Positions 51,419-60,289 of a stretch of 64,000 nucleotides of DNA are shown one piece after another (position 1 is the first letter of the stretch; every line of letters begins with the position of its first letter). The notes beneath the pieces are model-generated. The model worked only from the letters and a program-made list of their open reading frames with translations. It did no database searches and was not told where the DNA came from. A program made the translations under genes and the position numbers. This DNA is from CAYRGQ01 sp964423925 (GTDB lineage: Bacteria; Bacteroidota; Bacteroidia; Sphingobacteriales; Sphingobacteriaceae), in NCBI GenBank assembly GCA_964423925.1, contig CAYRGQ010000006.1, positions 1-64,000 on the forward strand, given 5' to 3'.

Positions 51419-51443
51419 ACGCCTCGCCCTTAAAGCGAGGCGT
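51419..51443 (+). terminator. Terminator after recA, overlapping the end of the kinase gene
   Basis: ACGCCTCGC (51419-51427) pairs with GCGAGGCGT (51435-51443) across seven bases, then TTACTTTTTC. The right arm encodes the last codons of the convergent histidine kinase. Confidence 0.8.
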
Positions 51444-52467
51444 TTACTTTTTCAAGGGTAAACGCGAAGGTAGTGCCGACGCCTTCCGTACTACGCACAT
51501 TGATTGTCTGCTGGTGCGCTTCGATGATATGCTTCACGATCGCGAGGCCCAGTCCGCTGCCGCCGATCTGCCGCGAACGACTCTTGTCGGTGCGGTAGAA
51601 ACGTTCAAACACGCGATTCAAATTCTTTTCGGCGATACCCATGCCGTCGTCCGTCACTTCGACAAGCACTTGGTCATATAGCGAATAAATGCGAAGAAAG
51701 GTATGCCCGCCCGCCCTGCCATACTTGAAGGAGTTGTCGATAAGATTGACCAACACCTGGCGGGTTTTTTCCCTGTCGGCGTTTACCACGGTAGGCGCCT
51801 GGTATTTTTCCTTGAAGACCACGCTCACTTGGTGTTCAGCGGCCTTGTGCTCCAAGGACTCCAGCACCTCGTTGATAAGCTCAACGATGTCAAACCTTTC
51901 GAACTTGACCGGCATCTGCCCGCTTTCGAGCTTGGATATCTCATCGAGGTCCTGGATTAGGTAAGACAGGCGGTCTAGGTTTCGCGATGCCTTTTCGAGG
52001 AATTGCGATGCCATTTCGGGGTCTTCCTCCAACATGCCATCCTGCAAGCCGTCGAGGTAACCCTGAACGGCAAACAACGGCGTCTTGAATTCGTGAGAAA
52101 TATTGGATAGAAATTCGCGTCTAAATTGTTCTTGGCTTTTCAGCGCTTCGATTTCCTTCTTCTTGGCCTTGGCCCAGTCGCGCACCTCCTGCTCCACGTC
52201 ATTGATCGGATCGGCACTTACATACTCACCGATCGCGTCTTTCAAGTCCTTGCCGAGCTTAAGATTGTGTATCAGCTTGTAAATCAGCCTGATTTTGCTA
52301 TAAATATAGCGTTCGAACAGGTAGAAAAAGACCGTAAAACTGATGGTAAACGCCACGAAGAACGTCACCAACGAATAGGTCCAGTGACGTTGGAAATAAT
52401 AATTGACCAGAGCCAGGGCTAAACCTACCGCACAGGCATTGATAAATACGAGTGTTCTAAACTTCAT
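51430..52467 (-). CDS. Sensor histidine kinase, PhoR-like
   Basis: 345 residues. Two N-terminal membrane helices (about 5-22 and 31-52) with almost no periplasmic loop are followed by a coiled linker, the HisKA box FLSNISHEFKTPLFAVQGYLDGL (His125) and the ATPase domain with NLIDNSFKYG, DDGMGI and GGSGLGLAIVKH. No HAMP domain is obvious. The lack of a sensor loop suggests a membrane or protein-level signal. No response regulator gene is adjacent. It starts 23 bases after the psd stop and probably shares its message. Confidence 0.92.
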   Translation of the reverse strand: MKFRTLVFINACAVGLALALVNYYFQRHWTYSLVTFFVAFTISFTVFFYLFERYIYSKIRLIYKLIHNLKLGKDLKDAIGEYVSADPINDVEQEVRDWAKAKKKEIEALKSQEQFRREFLSNISHEFKTPLFAVQGYLDGLQDGMLEEDPEMASQFLEKASRNLDRLSYLIQDLDEISKLESGQMPVKFERFDIVELINEVLESLEHKAAEHQVSVVFKEKYQAPTVVNADREKTRQVLVNLIDNSFKYGRAGGHTFLRIYSLYDQVLVEVTDDGMGIAEKNLNRVFERFYRTDKSRSRQIGGSGLGLAIVKHIIEAHQQTINVRSTEGVGTTFAFTLEKVNASL

Positions 52468-52490
52468 AGCCGAGCCTGACCGTCAGGCAC

Positions 52491-53150
52491 CTAATCAAAT
52501 TGGGCGATCTGGCTAATGCCGCCAGTCACCTTATCGCCGATGGCGACATTTACTTTCGTCCCGAGTGGCAAGAAGATGTCTACGCGCGAGCCGAACTTGA
52601 TGAATCCGAATTCCTCGCCTTGCTTCACCTCGTCATTCTCCTTGACATACCACACAATGCGGCGAGCCAACGCGCCAGCAATCTGGCGAAAAAGGATCTC
52701 CGGACCGTGCTGCGACTTCACCGCAATCGTCGTACGTTCGTTGAGCGTAGACGACTTGGGGTGCCACGCTACCAAGTATTTGCCGGGATGGTACTTAAAG
52801 AAACTCACCCGCCCACTTACTGGATTCCGGTTGATGTGCACATTGACCGGCGACATGAAAATCGACACCTGCAAGCGCTTGTCCTTGAAGTACTCGGTCT
52901 CCTCAGCCTCCTCAATGACGACGACTTTGCCATCGGCGGGTGCTAAAACAACAGTTTCCTGCACCGTGATGCGGCGCCTAGGGCTTCTGAAAAACTGCAA
53001 AATCGTGATAAGGAGTACGAACGAGATGACGTAACCGATCCAGTGGATTACCGTATTGACGGGCCACAGCCACAGAATTAGCGCGTTCAGCACAAAAATC
53101 ACCAATATGCAAACCGCGATGCTCGTATAACCTTCCTTATGAATCGTCAT
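52491..53150 (-). CDS. psd: Phosphatidylserine decarboxylase, short form
   Basis: 219 residues from the ATG at 53150. It makes phosphatidylethanolamine. VLAPADGKVVVIEEAEE, SIFMSPVNVHINRNPVSGRV and HPGKYLVAWHPKSSTLNERT are family signatures. IKFGSRVDIFLP supplies the self-cleavage site Gly187-Ser188, where the pyruvoyl group forms. Two membrane helices (about 8-30 and 37-52) precede it. The -7 box is 17 bases before the ATG, and the kinase gene follows. Confidence 0.93.
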   Translation of the reverse strand: MTIHKEGYTSIAVCILVIFVLNALILWLWPVNTVIHWIGYVISFVLLITILQFFRSPRRRITVQETVVLAPADGKVVVIEEAEETEYFKDKRLQVSIFMSPVNVHINRNPVSGRVSFFKYHPGKYLVAWHPKSSTLNERTTIAVKSQHGPEILFRQIAGALARRIVWYVKENDEVKQGEEFGFIKFGSRVDIFLPLGTKVNVAIGDKVTGGISQIAQFD

Positions 53151-53167
53151 ATTTCTTGATTGAGGCA

Positions 53168-53175
53168 CAAAGATA
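53168..53175 (-). promoter_or_regulatory. -7 box upstream of psd
   Basis: TATCTTTG on the minus strand, 17 bases before the ATG. GTG rather than TTG is at the 20-base distance. Confidence 0.5.
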
Positions 53176-53242
53176 CAGGAACTTTTTGAACCCTGCACAT
53201 CGCCCGCGCATTCCGCCGTACGACAGCGCCTCCACCAGCGGG

Positions 53243-54463
53243 TTAGGAGCCATGCTCGCGGATGACGTGCATGTCGTAGAGCACGAAATAAAAGCTGGCA
53301 AGCCCTGGATGCACCCGCACATTCACGGTCAACTCGTCGTCTATAAAGGCATTACCATCCCAAGAAGGTACCCAGTAGCGAAAATCGCGCACGACGGCCA
53401 GCATATGATCGGCGAGGAGTGGCGTATCGAAATTTCGAACCGCTTCCACGGTCTGCACGTTACCTTCCTTATCGACTTGCAATGCAAAAGACAGTGTTTG
53501 GGGAGCCACATCAGTAGGCTCAATCTCTGCAGACACCCAATTCCCCGTACCGTCCACTAGGTAGAATTCCACTTCGCCGCTTGGCAGGGTTCTGATGACG
53601 GCGCGCCTGCCCAGCTGCTGCTGCCAGATGTCCGCGGCGTAATGCGTAAAACCAACATGCTCATCCACATTGCAACGCTTGCTGACCAACGCTTCAGAGC
53701 GGACATGCCATATCCGCGGACCCAAGGGATGCAAGGGTTGGGCGGTAAAAACGCCCGTACTGTAGTCTTCCCCCCGCACAAACTCCCCCATATGGTAGGT
53801 CTCAACGCCCGCCGTATATTCGCTACCGTCCTCAAAGACATAGCGATAGAAAATATCCTGGTGCATCTTGCCGTCTCGCACCTTCCCGCGGCGCTGTACC
53901 CACCGGTATCCGATTTCGTTATAATTATCCGAAGCCTCGGACACCAACTCAAAGCGTCCCCTCCCTTCGGTAACTCGCTGTCTCCCTTTGGCATTCCAAT
54001 AACTCCACAGCAATAAATCGCCGTCCCCCACCAAGTACTCTAGATAAGGCCTCCCGTCTGGGTAGAAATAACGCACGGTATCTACCGCCCTGTCGGCCTC
54101 GTAACGAAGTTCCCATTTGGCATACCCGGAGGTATGGTAACCCCGAAACAACCCTTCCTTTTTGCCGTCGACGTAATTCCCCTCCATGACCAAGTAACCA
54201 TCCAGGTCGTAATCGCGCACGGGTCCGTCAAACTGACGCTTTTCAAAATCAAAATTTCCTTCGCGCTCGATTTCCTTATAATGACAATCTTGGTCCACCA
54301 AGTAATAATGGCGATCGTAAAAAAAGCGAACCAGACTGTCCGATATGCGCTCATAATAGATGGCGCTGCCCAGACTATCGGTGGCAGGCTGCGCGCATGC
54401 GGCGCCAGGAAGCGCCAAGCACGCCACAACGACGACCAACCTCATACGTGGGGATATCTGCAT
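53243..54463 (-). CDS. Exported MORN-repeat protein with TonB-C-like end, paralogue 2
   Basis: 406 residues. A signal peptide (RLVVVVACLALPGAACAQ) is followed by MORN/YwqK-like repeats (FDGPVRDYDLDGYLVMEGNY, VDGKKEGLFRGYHTSGYAKW, FYPDGRPYLEYL) across about 70-180. The C-terminal LSFALQVDKEGNVQTVEAVR and the WVPSWDGNAFIDDELTVNV region look like a TonB C-terminal domain. It lacks TonB's membrane helix and proline-rich spacer. It begins 20 bases after its paralogue and is third in a unit with polA. An alternative ATG is six codons on (54445). Function unknown. Confidence 0.75.
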   Translation of the reverse strand: MQISPRMRLVVVVACLALPGAACAQPATDSLGSAIYYERISDSLVRFFYDRHYYLVDQDCHYKEIEREGNFDFEKRQFDGPVRDYDLDGYLVMEGNYVDGKKEGLFRGYHTSGYAKWELRYEADRAVDTVRYFYPDGRPYLEYLVGDGDLLLWSYWNAKGRQRVTEGRGRFELVSEASDNYNEIGYRWVQRRGKVRDGKMHQDIFYRYVFEDGSEYTAGVETYHMGEFVRGEDYSTGVFTAQPLHPLGPRIWHVRSEALVSKRCNVDEHVGFTHYAADIWQQQLGRRAVIRTLPSGEVEFYLVDGTGNWVSAEIEPTDVAPQTLSFALQVDKEGNVQTVEAVRNFDTPLLADHMLAVVRDFRYWVPSWDGNAFIDDELTVNVRVHPGLASFYFVLYDMHVIREHGS

Positions 54464-54483
54464 ATCTTAACGGTTCTATGCCA

Positions 54484-55596
54484 CTAAAACCCTTTCTCGC
54501 GGGCAATGGCCATGTCAAAAAACCTTAGCCTTCGTCCTTTAATGTCCGGAAACACGGACGCCGTAACGGTCAACGTGTCGGCCACGTATTCGTCTCCCAC
54601 ATAGGAAGGAAACCAAAACGGAACGACCTGAAACGCCCAAGTCAGCTCGTTTTCTAGGCTTTTGCGCGAAAAAGTCCGTACGGGGCGAATGGTGCGCGAC
54701 GTACCGTCCCGATTGAGCTCGATGACGTACTCAATGGTTTGCACCTCTACTTCGTCTTCGTACCCTTCAAAATAGGCTTCCACATGTTTTTGTAAATATG
54801 AAAGAAAGTCCGTGTACGCATCAATACTACAGGCCTTTCCCACGAAGAGTTCGGCGCGCACGAATGGCTCAATGGGCAATAACGGCAATCGCGACGAATC
54901 GCTATACCACTCGTCGACATACGAATCATACCCCCGGACAAGCACCCCTTTGGCAAACTGTTCAAATCCGGCATCAGCGGCAACCTTTCCGTCCAACAGG
55001 TAGTGATGGGCCCACGGGCCATGGGGCTTGCCATCGACCACACGCCCTCGCCGGCGAACAAATTCGTAGCCATGCTCCTGATACCCATCGAGCTTAATCG
55101 TCACCTCATAGCGGCCCTTCCCACTTTCGACGACTTGTCGGCCTCGTTGGTCCCAGTAATCCCGAAGATATAGACCGTCTGCACGGTACTCCACCACGCA
55201 AAGGCGCAAGCCATCCGGATAGAAAAATTCCCACTCGCCCTTGGGCATATCATTTTCAAACGACCCCTGCCATTTGAGCGCTCCGCTATTGTGGAATGCT
55301 TGGAACTGGCCTTGCTTCTTTCCATCGGTATAGTGGCCGGTCATCAGCGGGCGCCCGGTAGGGGTATAATCCGCAAAGGGGCCGTCCCAGGTTTTGTTTT
55401 CCCGATTATAGCCTCCGTCCCGCTCAATCGACACGAACTCACAGTCGCGATCGGCTAGGAAATAGCGATCATCGAAATAAAAACGATAGTTACCGTCATC
55501 GGTGGGCTCATGGTATAGTAGGCTATCCGCCTGTTGGCCCACGGCCACGCTGCTTGCTAACGCAATCCCAGCCCATATGGATACTACCTGTTTCAT
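54484..55596 (-). CDS. Exported MORN-repeat protein with TonB-C-like end, paralogue 1
   Basis: 370 residues with a signal peptide (VSIWAGIALASSVAVGQQ). It shares its layout with the next gene: FYFDDRYFLADRDCEFVSIERDG, MORN-like units (WDGPFADYTPTGRPLMTGHY, TDGKKQGQFQAFHNSGALKW, KGEWEFFYPDGLRLCV), a long connector with GYEFVRRRGRVVDGKPHGPW, and a TonB-C-like end (YVIELNRDGTSRTIRPVR, WFPSYVGDEYVADTLTVT). It begins 15 bases after the polA stop. The pair is clearly duplicated but well diverged. No function is known to me. Confidence 0.75.
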   Translation of the reverse strand: MKQVVSIWAGIALASSVAVGQQADSLLYHEPTDDGNYRFYFDDRYFLADRDCEFVSIERDGGYNRENKTWDGPFADYTPTGRPLMTGHYTDGKKQGQFQAFHNSGALKWQGSFENDMPKGEWEFFYPDGLRLCVVEYRADGLYLRDYWDQRGRQVVESGKGRYEVTIKLDGYQEHGYEFVRRRGRVVDGKPHGPWAHHYLLDGKVAADAGFEQFAKGVLVRGYDSYVDEWYSDSSRLPLLPIEPFVRAELFVGKACSIDAYTDFLSYLQKHVEAYFEGYEDEVEVQTIEYVIELNRDGTSRTIRPVRTFSRKSLENELTWAFQVVPFWFPSYVGDEYVADTLTVTASVFPDIKGRRLRFFDMAIAREKGF

Positions 55597-55611
55597 ACCT
55601 CATGGGTAAAC

Positions 55612-58407
55612 TTAGTGCGCTTCCAGCCAGTTTAGTCCCTCTCCAATTTCCACGACGATGGGTACGCTGACGCTGATGGCCGTCTTCATACGATGCTCGA
55701 TTAACGCCTTAAATGTGGCTACCTCATGCTTGGGCACATCAAATACCAATTCGTCATGCACCTGCATAGTCATCTTGCCCTGCAACCCCTGCTTGCGGAT
55801 ATCGTCATGTATCGCAATCATCGCAATCTTGATCATATCGGCCGCGGATCCTTGGATGGGCGCGTTGATTGCGTTGCGTTCGGCGAAGCCTCGCACGGTT
55901 TGGTTGGCCGAGTTGATATCGCGGAGGTATCGACGGCGTTTAAGCAGGGTCTCGACATAGCCGTGTTCCTTGGCAAAATTAATTGTGTCGGCCATATAGC
56001 GTTTGATGCCTGGATATTGTATGAAATATTGCTCGATGATCTCCGCAGCTTCCTTCCGGGGGATGCCCAAGTTTTGAGAAAGACCAAAGGCCGACTGCCC
56101 ATAGATGATCCCAAAGTTGACCGCCTTAGCATTGCGGCGCTGCTCCGCAGTCACTTCGTGCAGCGGCACGCCATACACCTTAGCCGCCGTAGCCCGGTGG
56201 ATGTCGAGGTTCTGTGCAAACGCTTCCAGCATGCCTTCGTCTTGGCTGATCTCGGCAACTAGCCGCAGTTCAATCTGCGAATAATCCGCGGACAGCAGGA
56301 TGTGATCATCGTCGCGCGGGATGAACGCCTTACGCACCTCGCGACCCCGTTCGGTACGGATGGGGATGTTCTGCAAATTGGGGTTGGTGGAGCTGAGGCG
56401 CCCCGTAGACGCCACGGCCTGATTGTAGGACGTATGCACGCGGCCTGTTTCGGGGTTGATCAAAGCCGGCAATGCATCCACATAGGTCGATTTAAGCTTC
56501 TGCAGTTGCCTGAACATCAGGATATCCTGAACGATATCACTCTTCGAAGCCAATGCCAGTAGCACGTCCTCGCCGGTTTTATATTGACCTGTTTTGGTTT
56601 TCTTGGCTTTGGGATCGAGCTGGAGCTTATCAAAAAGCACCTCGCCCAGCTGCTTCGGCGACGCGATATTAAAGCGGACGCCGGCTTTTTCATAAATCGT
56701 GCGTTCGCTTTCCCGGATATCCACGTCCAGTTTTTGGGAAATCTCGCGCAATACGTGCGTATCGATCCGCACGCCTACCCGTTCCATATCGGCCAGCACA
56801 TATACCAAGGGAAACTCCACGTCGCGCGCCAGTTTGGCCACTTCGGCTTTTTCAAGCAGGGGCTCAAACGCTTCCTTCAGTTGCAGGGTGATGTCGGCAT
56901 CCTCGCCGGCATACTCCTTAGCCAATTCTACATCCACATCGCGCATGTTGAGCTGATTCTTGCCCCGCGGGCCGATGAGGTCACTGATGGGAATGGGCGT
57001 ATAGCCAAGGTAATTTTCGGCCAGCACGTCCATGCCATGCCGGGTATCTGGATCAAGCAGGTAATGGGCGAGCATCGTATCAAACAGCTTCCCACGTACA
57101 GTGACGCCATAGCGTGCCAGCAGCAAAATATCGTATTTCAGGTTCTGCCCGATCTTGGTAATACTTTCGCTTTCGAACACGCCCTTGAAATGCGCAAGGA
57201 CGGCCAAGCTTCCCGCCCGGTCGGCAGGCGTAGGCACATACCAGGCTTTGCCCGGCGAAACGGCAAACGACAGACCTACAATATCCGCCGTAGTGGGATC
57301 CATGCCCGTACTCTCGGTATCAAAGCACACGGCAGGCTGGCTGGCCAATTCGGCGGCGAGCCGGGCCATCGCAACCGGCTCTTGCACCAGTTGGTAATCG
57401 TGGTGCGTATCGGCGATGCTCCGGCTAGGAGCTATCGGCATCTCTTCCTCGGTTTGGGTGGCAGGCAACGACGAAACTTCCGGAGCCCCGAACAAATCCA
57501 TCTGCCCGCCAGTCGGACGGCTATCGAGCACGTTAAACTCATCACCAAAGACCCGTTTGCCCAAGGTGCGAAATTCCAACTCGGCAAAAAGCGGTTCAAG
57601 CAATGCCCTATCGGGTGCCTTCGCTTCCAAGGCAGCCTCATCCAGGTCGATAGGCACGTCAAGCTGAATCGTCGCCAGCTTTTTCGACAGCAACCCTTGC
57701 TCAGCAAAGGTTTCCACGTTTTCCTTTTGCTTTCCTTTGAGGTTATCGACGTTAGCAATGATTCCTTCGACCGAGCCGTATTCCTGGATCAGCTTCTTAG
57801 CGGTTTTTTCGCCGATGCCGGGGATGCCGGGAATATTGTCCACCGCGTCGCCCCACAATCCCAGGATGTCGATCACTTGGGTCACGTCCGACACCTCCCA
57901 TTTCTCCAGCACCTCCTTCACGCCCAGTACCTCAGCCCCGTTACCCATACGGGCGGGCTTGTAAATGAGTATATTTTCGCTCACGAGCTGGGCAAAGTCC
58001 TTGTCAGGTGTCATGCAATAAACCGTATAGCCCTGTTTTTCGGCTTTCTTGGCCAGCGTGCCGATGATGTCATCCGCTTCATAACCGTCAAGCGTAATGA
58101 TCGGTATGTTAAAGCCTTCGAGCAAACGATAGACGTAGGGAATGGCCGCAGCCAAATCTTCGGGGATCGCCTCCCGATTGGCTTTGTAGGTTTCGAACTC
58201 GGTATGCCGATTTGTAGGCGCGGCCGTGTCAAACGCCACGGCAATATGGGTGGGATTTTCTTTGTTGAGCACCTCCAACAGCGTATTGGCAAAACCCATA
58301 ATGGCCGACGTATTGAGTCCGGTAGAGGTAAAGCGAGGTGTCTTACTCAATGCGAAGTACGCACGGTAAATCAGGGCCATACCGTCTAGCAAGAATAGTT
58401 TATTCAC
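55612..58407 (-). CDS. polA: DNA polymerase I
   Basis: 931 residues from a GTG at 58407 giving MNKLFLLDGMALIYRAYF. Three parts are present: a 5'-3' exonuclease (DGYEADDIIGTLA, GDAVDNIPGIPGIGEKTA), a 3'-5' exonuclease with its metal ligands kept (CFDTESTG, Asp363 and Glu365), and the polymerase (SADYSQIELRLVAE, KAVNFGIIYGQSAFGL, VHDELVF). The frame stays open upstream to a TTG at 58437, but this TTG is part of the -7 box. It fills gaps and removes primers in replication and repair. Two exported-protein genes follow in the same direction. Confidence 0.96.
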   Translation of the reverse strand: MNKLFLLDGMALIYRAYFALSKTPRFTSTGLNTSAIMGFANTLLEVLNKENPTHIAVAFDTAAPTNRHTEFETYKANREAIPEDLAAAIPYVYRLLEGFNIPIITLDGYEADDIIGTLAKKAEKQGYTVYCMTPDKDFAQLVSENILIYKPARMGNGAEVLGVKEVLEKWEVSDVTQVIDILGLWGDAVDNIPGIPGIGEKTAKKLIQEYGSVEGIIANVDNLKGKQKENVETFAEQGLLSKKLATIQLDVPIDLDEAALEAKAPDRALLEPLFAELEFRTLGKRVFGDEFNVLDSRPTGGQMDLFGAPEVSSLPATQTEEEMPIAPSRSIADTHHDYQLVQEPVAMARLAAELASQPAVCFDTESTGMDPTTADIVGLSFAVSPGKAWYVPTPADRAGSLAVLAHFKGVFESESITKIGQNLKYDILLLARYGVTVRGKLFDTMLAHYLLDPDTRHGMDVLAENYLGYTPIPISDLIGPRGKNQLNMRDVDVELAKEYAGEDADITLQLKEAFEPLLEKAEVAKLARDVEFPLVYVLADMERVGVRIDTHVLREISQKLDVDIRESERTIYEKAGVRFNIASPKQLGEVLFDKLQLDPKAKKTKTGQYKTGEDVLLALASKSDIVQDILMFRQLQKLKSTYVDALPALINPETGRVHTSYNQAVASTGRLSSTNPNLQNIPIRTERGREVRKAFIPRDDDHILLSADYSQIELRLVAEISQDEGMLEAFAQNLDIHRATAAKVYGVPLHEVTAEQRRNAKAVNFGIIYGQSAFGLSQNLGIPRKEAAEIIEQYFIQYPGIKRYMADTINFAKEHGYVETLLKRRRYLRDINSANQTVRGFAERNAINAPIQGSAADMIKIAMIAIHDDIRKQGLQGKMTMQVHDELVFDVPKHEVATFKALIEHRMKTAISVSVPIVVEIGEGLNWLEAH

Positions 58408-58434
58408 AAGCGTTTCTATTTTGGGGTCTATAGA

Positions 58435-58442
58435 CAAAGGTA
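58435..58442 (-). promoter_or_regulatory. -7 box of polA
   Basis: TACCTTTG on the minus strand, 27 bases before the GTG start, with a TTG 22 bases upstream (58467-58465). Confidence 0.55.
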
Positions 58443-58711
58443 CTATTTAGCTGCGAACATGGAGCAACGCATTTGAGATTGAATGGGTACGTTACGACTC
58501 ATTGCGGCAACCAAAAAAGCCAAAACAGATGGCAGGACGGCAACCCAGTCGCACCGGTTGGGCAGCTTGCCGATGAATCCGCCAATACTTCCCAAAATGG
58601 CTATACCACCGCTACGCCGAGCAATATGCCGCGTATACAAGTTGTTTGGATTTATTTTGCGACTTTTGCAAGTATGGTCGCAATGCGCAATGAGATAGAC
58701 GAGCGGAATAT

Positions 58712-59632
58712 ATGGACGGACTGGTAACCAAATCAACAGGCAGCTGGTACCAAGTGCTGGGCGACGATGGCGTTTCGTACAGCTGTCGCATCAAAGGCAA
58801 GTTTCGCACCAAGGACATCAAAACCACGAATCCGGTGGCCGTGGGCGATCGGGTTTCTTTTGAACTGGAACCAGACCAAGAAACGGCAGTGATTACCCAC
58901 CTGCACGACCGTCGAAACTACATCATTCGCCGTTCGGTCAACCTTTCCAAGCAGGCCCAGATTATCGCGGCCAACCTCGACCAAGCTTTTCTGGTCGTCA
59001 CTCTGGCATCGCCCCCTACCTCGCTAGGCTTTATCGACCGATTCTTGGTCACCGCGGAAGCCTATGACATCCCCGCTGGCCTTATCTTCAACAAACTGGA
59101 CCTCTTCAGTGAGGAAGGGCTCGAAGTGCTGGAAGAATATCAGCAGATCTACACGAGCATTGGTTACCCTTGCTATTCGGTATCTGCTTTAGAAGGAGAA
59201 AACGTGTCGATCGTCAAGGCACTTTTGAAAGACAAAACGACGTTACTTTCTGGCCATTCTGGGGTGGGGAAATCGACACTGATTAATGCCATTTATCCCG
59301 AGGCCGCCTTGCGTACGGGCGAACTGTCCGAATGGTCGGACAAGGGCAAGCATACCACCACCTTTGCCGAGATGATCATGCTGCCCTTCGGCGGACAATT
59401 GATCGACACCCCGGGCATCCGCGAATTGGGCATCATTGACATTGAGCAACAGGAACTCAGCCACTTCTTCCCCGAGATGCGGGTCCTGCTCAACGATTGC
59501 CGCTTCCATAATTGCCGCCATATCAACGAACCGGGATGCGTCGTGCTAGACGCTGTGCAAAACGGCACCATCGAACTCAGTCGGTACGATAACTACCTGA
59601 GCATCTATCATGGGAATGATACGCGTGGCTAA
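58712..59632 (+). CDS. rsgA: Ribosome small-subunit GTPase RsgA
   Basis: 306 residues. The order is circularly permuted, as in this family: an OB fold (about 1-70), then G4 NKLD (127-130), G1 GHSGVGKST (181-189) and G3 DTPGIRELG. The C-terminal zinc finger has CRFHNCRHINEPGC. It helps late 30S maturation. It diverges from polA across 304 bases in which I see no further gene. A hairpin with a T-run follows the stop. Confidence 0.95.
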   Translation: MDGLVTKSTGSWYQVLGDDGVSYSCRIKGKFRTKDIKTTNPVAVGDRVSFELEPDQETAVITHLHDRRNYIIRRSVNLSKQAQIIAANLDQAFLVVTLASPPTSLGFIDRFLVTAEAYDIPAGLIFNKLDLFSEEGLEVLEEYQQIYTSIGYPCYSVSALEGENVSIVKALLKDKTTLLSGHSGVGKSTLINAIYPEAALRTGELSEWSDKGKHTTTFAEMIMLPFGGQLIDTPGIRELGIIDIEQQELSHFFPEMRVLLNDCRFHNCRHINEPGCVVLDAVQNGTIELSRYDNYLSIYHGNDTRG

Positions 59633-59713
59633 ACACGCACTTCGAGCGCTAAAGCCATGTATTTATTAGATAGTACTAATTATACAAGCGTATAACGGCG
59701 CGTAGGAATAGAA

Positions 59714-59740
59714 GGTGGGGAGCCCCCAACACCGTTTTTT
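59714..59740 (+). terminator. Terminator after rsgA
   Basis: GGTG/GGG (59714-59720) pairs with CCC/CACC (59725-59727 and 59730-59733) with a two-base bulge. TTTTTT (59735-59740) follows, and a second T-run comes soon after. Confidence 0.55.
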
Positions 59741-59791
59741 AATGTTTTTTCGGGAGTCCTGCAGTCGATCAGTGCGAGAAGAACAGTCTCT

Positions 59792-60283
59792 TCAGTACGT
59801 TTCACTGTCCGGTGGTATACCGTAGTCTGTTTCTTTGCGTCTTCTCCGTCGGGGAAATGGCCGAGGCGACTTGGCGGAGGAACCCTGCAGCGTAGCGGTA
59901 AGCTGGGCAAGGGTTTCGCCCAACTTGCCGTTGGTCACCAAGGCTGTCACTTGCTTGGCTAGGAAAGAAAACAGTCCGCGAGCCATCAATCCGGTCTTGC
60001 GTGGCAGAAATCGATTAGCCAGTAAGGGCACAAGCACGTTTGCGATTTTGGCTACAATGCTATTGTTTTGGCCGGGCTTTGCGGTAAATAGGGCTTGGAG
60101 GGCACCCACTCCGGGGATATACGACGCCACGGTATTAAACATGCGCGCCGGAGCGGCTACCTTGTGACGCAATAGGTCGTATTGATCCGCCAGGTAGTGT
60201 TCTTGCTCCCGTGCCAATAGGCGGAGCCGTTGCTTCTCCCTTCGCAAATCTGCCAAGTTGTTTACCTTTACCCTATTTTCCAT
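59792..60283 (-). CDS. Hypothetical protein, last gene of the YtxH/holin-like cassette
   Basis: 163 residues. A charged helical start (LADLRREKQRLRLLAREQEHYLADQYDLLRHKV) suggests a coiled coil. A weakly hydrophobic middle (SYIPGVGALQALF, KIANVLVPLLANRF, GLMARGLFSFLAKQVTALV) and a basic tail with RRRRR follow. I recognise no family. It starts six bases after the holin-like stop, so the two are co-transcribed; it may be a membrane-peripheral partner. Confidence 0.65.
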   Translation of the reverse strand: MENRVKVNNLADLRREKQRLRLLAREQEHYLADQYDLLRHKVAAPARMFNTVASYIPGVGALQALFTAKPGQNNSIVAKIANVLVPLLANRFLPRKTGLMARGLFSFLAKQVTALVTNGKLGETLAQLTATLQGSSAKSPRPFPRRRRRKETDYGIPPDSETY

Positions 60284-60289
60284 AATGGC

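Noticed and set aside
56584..58389. A 601-codon open frame on the plus strand opposite polA
   Set aside because: It is antisense to a clear polymerase I reading frame, and its translation shows no domain or signal; long antisense frames arise from the codon bias of the real gene.
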